Origin: an uncultured Pelagibacteraceae bacterium | GTDB taxonomy: Bacteria; Pseudomonadota; Alphaproteobacteria; Pelagibacterales; Pelagibacteraceae | Direction: 5' to 3' | Length of the DNA stretch: 57,203 nt | Assembly (NCBI GenBank): GCA_902579105.1 | Contig: CACHFM010000008.1 | Span: 1-57,203 of the forward strand | Program-made: the position numbers and the translations under genes | The notes under the pieces: generated by a model | Told to the model about the DNA's origin: nothing | What the model saw: only the letters and a program-made list of their open reading frames with translations | The model's database searches: none | Shown here: positions 53,374 through 57,203 of the stretch, one piece after another | How the letters are laid out: every line of letters begins with the position of its first letter | Numbering within the stretch: the first letter of the stretch is position 1

Positions 53374-54468
53374 TTAAATTCTTTCCTCGTTTTTAGAGTC
53401 AAATAATGAAACTTGAGTTAGATCAACATATAATTTTGTTTCTTTGTTTAATTCTACATTAATAGTTGATGGAAATTTGGCTAGAATTTCTTGATTTGAA
53501 AAGTTGAATGTTACAATTTGTTCATGACCAATATACTCACTTAAGTCAGCTCTTAAATTAATTTCTAGATCATCTTCATTTAATTTTTTAAAATAAATAT
53601 GTTCTGGCCTAATACCAAAATAAACTTCATTGTTACTTAATTCTGATTTGTTTTTAAAATCATAATGTTTAATTGGAATTTCTAAATTTGATCCTTCTGC
53701 AATAAAAGAAATATTATCTGAATTTTGTTTCAAATTACCTTTAATTAAATTCATTGAAGGTGAACCTATAAAGTCAGCAACAAATGTATTGCTTGGTTTA
53801 TTGTATATATTTTCAGGAGTATCATTTTGCTGAATAACACCATGATTCATGATTGCAATTTTGGTTCCTAAGCTCATAGCTTCTGTCTGATCATGAGTAA
53901 CATAGACTACTGTAGTTTTAAGTTGTTGATGAAGTTTTTTTATCTCTCTTCTCATCTCTACTCTTAACTTGGCATCTAAATTTGACAAAGGTTCGTCAAA
54001 TAAAAATATTCTTGGTTCTCTTACTAGCGCTCTCCCAATAGCCACTCGTTGCCTCTGGCCTCCAGATAATTGAGAAGGTTTTCTTTCTAATAAAGAATCT
54101 ACTTGTAAAAAAGATGAGACTTTTTTTAATTGTTCTTCGATTTTTTCTTTTGATGTTTTGGCTTGTTTAAGACCAAAAATCATATTTTCTTTTACATTCA
54201 TTGATGGATATAAAGCATAAGATTGAAAAACCATCGCAATATTACGATCTTTTGGCTCTACTTTGCTTACATTATAATCATCGATATAGACGTTACCTTC
54301 ATTAATAGTTTCTAGTCCTGCAATTATATTTAATAATGTTGATTTTCCACAACCAGATGGGCCCAAAAGTACTAAAAAATTTCCTTCATCAATTTCTAAG
54401 TTGATTTTTTTAAGTACTTCAGTTGATCCAAAATTTTTTGATAAATCTTCAATTTTTAATGTTTTCAT
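53374..54468 (-). CDS. CUT1 sugar ABC importer ATPase (MalK/UgpC type)
   Basis: A 364-aa ATPase with Walker A GPSGCGKS, LSGGQRQRV, Walker B IFLFDEPLSNLD, the switch-His TVVYVTHDQTEA and the MalK-type C-terminal FGIRPEHIYF. It is the energising subunit for permeases 54471-56241, in line with the operon order binding protein, two permeases, ATPase, dehydrogenase. Confidence 0.95.
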   Translation of the reverse strand: MKTLKIEDLSKNFGSTEVLKKINLEIDEGNFLVLLGPSGCGKSTLLNIIAGLETINEGNVYIDDYNVSKVEPKDRNIAMVFQSYALYPSMNVKENMIFGLKQAKTSKEKIEEQLKKVSSFLQVDSLLERKPSQLSGGQRQRVAIGRALVREPRIFLFDEPLSNLDAKLRVEMRREIKKLHQQLKTTVVYVTHDQTEAMSLGTKIAIMNHGVIQQNDTPENIYNKPSNTFVADFIGSPSMNLIKGNLKQNSDNISFIAEGSNLEIPIKHYDFKNKSELSNNEVYFGIRPEHIYFKKLNEDDLEINLRADLSEYIGHEQIVTFNFSNQEILAKFPSTINVELNKETKLYVDLTQVSLFDSKNEERI

Positions 54469-54470
54469 CT

Positions 54471-55376
54471 TTATCCTTTCACAGCTCCTGAAGTTAATCC
54501 TCTAATAAAATATTTACCAGCCAAAACATAAACAATGAGTGTTGGTATTCCTGCAATAATCGCAGATGCCATATCAACATTGTATTCTTTAACACTTGTA
54601 CTAGATAAAACCATATTGTTTAAAGCTACTTGAATTGGGGCTGCTTCTCCAAATGAAAAAGTTGATCCAAACAAGAAATCATTCCAAATTTGTGTAAATT
54701 GCCATATTACTGTTACTACAATTATTGGTGTTGATATTGGTAGTAAAATTTTAAAAAATATTTTAAAAAATCCTGCACCATCAATTCTAGCAGCTTTGAC
54801 TAATTCACTGGGAATTGAAACATAAAAATTTCTAAAAAATAAAGTTGTAAATGGGATTCCATAAACCGTATGAACTAATACTAGTCCAATTACAGAATTT
54901 GAAATTCCTAAAACTCCAAGAGTTCTAGCCATAGGTAATAATATTGCTTGATATGGAATAAAACAACCAAACAATAAAAAAAGGAATACCCACTTATCTC
55001 CCTTAAATCTCCATTTTGTTAAAACGTATCCAGCCATTGCACCAATAAAAGTTGAAAAAAATACAGCTGGCACAACCATCTTAATTGAATTCCAAAAATA
55101 TGGTTTTAAATAAGTATCACCTGCTCCATAACCTCTACCACCCCAGGCAACTCCCCATGACTCAAAATTCAAAGCACTAGGCCAAGTCAAAAGTGTTCCT
55201 TGTCGAATTTCTTCCATTGTTTTTAATGAAGTTACAATCATCACATACAATGGAAAAATAAAATAAGAAGCAAAAAGAATTAACACAAAATACAAAAACC
55301 ATCTCAAAAATATATTTGTATATTTAGACTTCTGTTCAAGTTTTTTATAAGAAGATGATTGTAAACTACCTTGCAT
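54471..55376 (-). CDS. CUT1 sugar importer permease, MalG-like
   Basis: A 301-aa permease with six helices and the EAA loop ELVKAARIDGAGFFKIFFKILLP. It begins MQGSLQSSSYKKLEQKSKYT. It overlaps the upstream permease by 11 bases. The gene order and the binding protein's similarity point to GtsC of glucose importers. Confidence 0.92.
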   Translation of the reverse strand: MQGSLQSSSYKKLEQKSKYTNIFLRWFLYFVLILFASYFIFPLYVMIVTSLKTMEEIRQGTLLTWPSALNFESWGVAWGGRGYGAGDTYLKPYFWNSIKMVVPAVFFSTFIGAMAGYVLTKWRFKGDKWVFLFLLFGCFIPYQAILLPMARTLGVLGISNSVIGLVLVHTVYGIPFTTLFFRNFYVSIPSELVKAARIDGAGFFKIFFKILLPISTPIIVVTVIWQFTQIWNDFLFGSTFSFGEAAPIQVALNNMVLSSTSVKEYNVDMASAIIAGIPTLIVYVLAGKYFIRGLTSGAVKG

Positions 55377-56241
55377 TTTCTCTCCTTAATTCTGAATATA
55401 AATATGGGATAATTACTGCTGCAACCGCCATAAACATCATCATTGCGCTTGCTGCTGATAAACCTACTTGACTTTTATGAAATGCAGTTTGAGTCATATA
55501 TAAAGCTGGCATTGTTGTCGATATACCTGGTCCACCTTGTGTCAGCGCAACAATTAAGTCATAACTTTTTATTGATATATGAACTAAAATTACGAAACTT
55601 GTAAAAAATACAGGCCTCATCATTGGAAGTAAGATTTTCCAGTAAACTGTAAATAAACTTGCACCATCAATTTTAGCCGCTTTAACAATTTCATCTTCAA
55701 CTGATCTTAATCCAGCCAAAAATAATGCCATCACAAAACCTGCGGATTGCCAAACTCCCGCAATAACAATGGTATAAATAGCCATTTCCCTATTAACCAA
55801 CCAATCAAATGTAAAGTTTTCAAAACCCCAATCTATAAATAATTTTTGAATCCCAAGTGTTGGATTTAATATCCATTTCCAAGCAGTTCCTGTCACAATA
55901 AATGAAAGTGCCATAGGATATAAGTAAATTGTCCTCAATAAACCTTCTGCTCTAATTTTTTGGTCTAAAAATATTGCAAGGATAATCCCAATCACAACAC
56001 AAAAAATTAAAAATAACGCTGTAAAAATCAAAAGATTATCTACTGCAATAAGCCATTTTCTAGAAGCCCAAAGCTTTGTATATTGACCTACACCCCATAA
56101 CTCATATTTAGGTAAAATTTTAGAATTTGTAAAAGATATATATAAAGTCCAAAGTACAAAACCATAAACAAACCAACCTATTAAACCAACAGCGGGAGCC
56201 ATTACTATTTTAGGTAGATTTTTTTCTAACCACTTGAGCAT
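55366..56241 (-). CDS. CUT1 sugar importer permease, MalF-like
   Basis: A 291-aa permease with six helices and the EAA loop EIVKAAKIDGASLFTVYWKILLP. It follows the binding-protein gene after a hairpin at 56270-56299. Like GtsB of glucose-type importers. Confidence 0.92.
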   Translation of the reverse strand: MLKWLEKNLPKIVMAPAVGLIGWFVYGFVLWTLYISFTNSKILPKYELWGVGQYTKLWASRKWLIAVDNLLIFTALFLIFCVVIGIILAIFLDQKIRAEGLLRTIYLYPMALSFIVTGTAWKWILNPTLGIQKLFIDWGFENFTFDWLVNREMAIYTIVIAGVWQSAGFVMALFLAGLRSVEDEIVKAAKIDGASLFTVYWKILLPMMRPVFFTSFVILVHISIKSYDLIVALTQGGPGISTTMPALYMTQTAFHKSQVGLSAASAMMMFMAVAAVIIPYLYSELRRENAR

Positions 56242-56269
56242 TATAAATATTTTTTATTATTGATTAAAA

Positions 56270-56299
56270 AAAAGGCCACTTAATTAAAAGTGGCCTTTT
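56270..56299 (-). terminator. Intercistronic hairpin between sugar-binding protein and permease genes
   Basis: AAAAGGCCACTT (56270-56281) pairs perfectly with AAGTGGCCTTTT (56288-56299) around a 6-base AATTAA loop. On the minus strand it is followed by eight T, a textbook partial terminator lying 12 bases after the binding-protein stop. Confidence 0.85.
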
Positions 56300-56311
56300 A
56301 AATGTTAAGAT

Positions 56312-57203
56312 TTACATATTCTGTAAAACTGAGTCAGCTAAAGCGTTAGCAGCATCTACAGAAGACATATTAGAATTAAAGTGTTCTGTAATTACATCTT
56401 GTAACGCAGCTTTCATAGTATTGCCTTGTGCCATACCATGAGCAAAACTTGGAACTAATCCTCCTTTTGCACCAGCAGTTTTAATATCAGCATTAGATGT
56501 CTTTGCACATGAATCGAATTCATCCATTGGTACATCTAGACGTGCTGGTATTGAACCTTTGTATAAGTTAAAAACTTTTTGAAAGTTTTTACCCATCATA
56601 AGTTTAGCCAATAACTTTTGACCTTCTTGTTTGTCTGGGTCGCTAGTTTTATAAAAAATAAAACTATCTACATTGTACAAATATCCATTATTTGATGGAG
56701 TCGCAGCACAATAATAATCTACACCTGGTTTTTTACCTGCAGCTGTAAATTCACCTTTAGCCCAATCACCCATAATTTGAAAACCAGCTTTACCTTCTAT
56801 AACCATTCCAGTAGCAACGTTCCAATCTCTACCTGGACTACCTTCGTCAGTATAACTTTGTAGTTTTCTCATTTGATCAAAAACTTTAACAGTAGTTTCG
56901 CTTCTTAAACAGTTTTCATCCAATTTTACATAACAGTTTTTGTAATAATTGTTTCCACCTATTCCCATAGCAACTGCTTCAAATACTGTAGCATCTTGCC
57001 AAGCTTGACCGCCATGAGCAAAAGGGATTATGCCAGCAGCTTTTAATTTTTCTGCTGCTGCGTTTAAATCATCCCATGATGTTGGTACAGATATACCATT
57101 AGCATCAAATACTGCTTTGTTTGCCCACAACCAGTCTATTCTGTGAATGTTAACTGGAGCAGCACAATAAGGTCCGCTGTTATTTTCACATTTATGAACA
57201 GCT
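56312..57203 (-). CDS. Sugar ABC importer binding protein, GtsA-like (N-terminus outside window)
   Basis: The frame is open to the window edge, so the N-terminus, including the signal peptide, is missing. The TTG near 57130 is an internal Leu (in GPYCAAPVNIHRIDWLWANKA). LWANKAVFDANG, IPFAHGGQAWQDATVFEAV, FQIMGDWAKGEF and VDSFIFYKTSDPDKQ are, to my recollection, very like GtsA glucose-binding proteins of Pseudomonas. The likely ligand is glucose or a similar hexose, by family resemblance. It is the first known gene of the operon that ends with the SDR. Confidence 0.9.
   Translation of the reverse strand, partial: AVHKCENNSGPYCAAPVNIHRIDWLWANKAVFDANGISVPTSWDDLNAAAEKLKAAGIIPFAHGGQAWQDATVFEAVAMGIGGNNYYKNCYVKLDENCLRSETTVKVFDQMRKLQSYTDEGSPGRDWNVATGMVIEGKAGFQIMGDWAKGEFTAAGKKPGVDYYCAATPSNNGYLYNVDSFIFYKTSDPDKQEGQKLLAKLMMGKNFQKVFNLYKGSIPARLDVPMDEFDSCAKTSNADIKTAGAKGGLVPSFAHGMAQGNTMKAALQDVITEHFNSNMSSVDAANALADSVLQNM

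Noticed and set aside
57131..57203. Start of the sugar-binding protein at a TTG near 57130
   Set aside because: The frame continues upstream to the window edge with family-typical residues (HRIDWLWANKA). The TTG is an internal Leu.
1..57203. tRNA, rRNA, insertion sequences, phage genes
   Set aside because: I looked through the intergenic gaps for cloverleaf stems, TTCRANNC loops and transposase or integrase motifs and saw none.

Overview
The window is very AT-rich, tightly packed bacterial chromosome. Genes are separated by a few bases or overlap as TAATG or ATGA, proteins are rich in Lys, Ile and Asn, and there is no mobile element, CRISPR or RNA gene cluster. Gene content (AprBA with a membrane partner, Xsc, a TPP-riboswitch-controlled SSS transporter, several CUT1 ABC importers) fits a marine SAR11-type alphaproteobacterium (Pelagibacterales). 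No rRNA or other marker is present, so this is an inference from style and content.

Layout. 1-2.9 kb: a plus-strand run of translationally coupled genes (end of a GMC oxidoreductase, TerC-type protein, SDR, M23 peptidase). 3-12.4 kb: a carbohydrate or polyol utilisation locus. A minus-strand operon encodes a binding protein, two permeases, a 63-aa membrane protein, two ATPases and DhaL/DhaK kinase subunits. It is divergent from a sugar isomerase and a Gfo/Idh/MocA dehydrogenase. 12.5-14.8 kb: a metal-ligand-less M24 enzyme, a cupredoxin and a histidine phosphatase. 14.8-18.2 kb: a conserved-looking SxtJ / DUF5989 / carbamoyltransferase / SGNH cassette, coupled to the stop of xsc. 18.2-26.4 kb: a sulfonate-to-sulfite region with Xsc, SuyAB-like sulfo-lyase, a TauE exporter, two small unknowns, AprA, AprB and AprM. 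C2 and C3 sulfonates would yield sulfite, which can be exported or oxidised through APS. 26.5-31.7 kb: a compact metC-MFS-pabB-pabA-pabC-HIT operon.

31.8-44.6 kb holds mostly housekeeping genes (mnmA, cysQ, recX, peroxiredoxin, ammonium transporter, HU, RseP) mixed with small membrane proteins, a glycosyltransferase-like protein, a methyltransferase, a SOUL protein and a second TauE-family permease. 44.7-48 kb: an XRE/ScfR-type regulator with an internally duplicated DNA-binding domain, divergent across a cluster of TTTGTAAA-like sites from a 53-aa ORF and isocitrate lyase. 48-51.6 kb: an ABC exporter, a thioredoxin-like protein and an SSS transporter under a compact TPP riboswitch (probable thiamine/HMP uptake, ThiV). 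51.7-57.2 kb: small proteins, an SDR and a GtsABC/MalK-like sugar importer whose binding protein runs off the window.

Small genes read directly from the sequence are at 17644-17793, 22634-22780, 31791-31874, 33048-33218, 33985-34128 and 46482-46643. Several starts are not ATG (cysQ, carbamoyltransferase, SGNH, pabB), and pabC has no clear start. No stretch over about 300 bases is unexplained. The longest, 46367-46691, holds the operator array and a small ORF.
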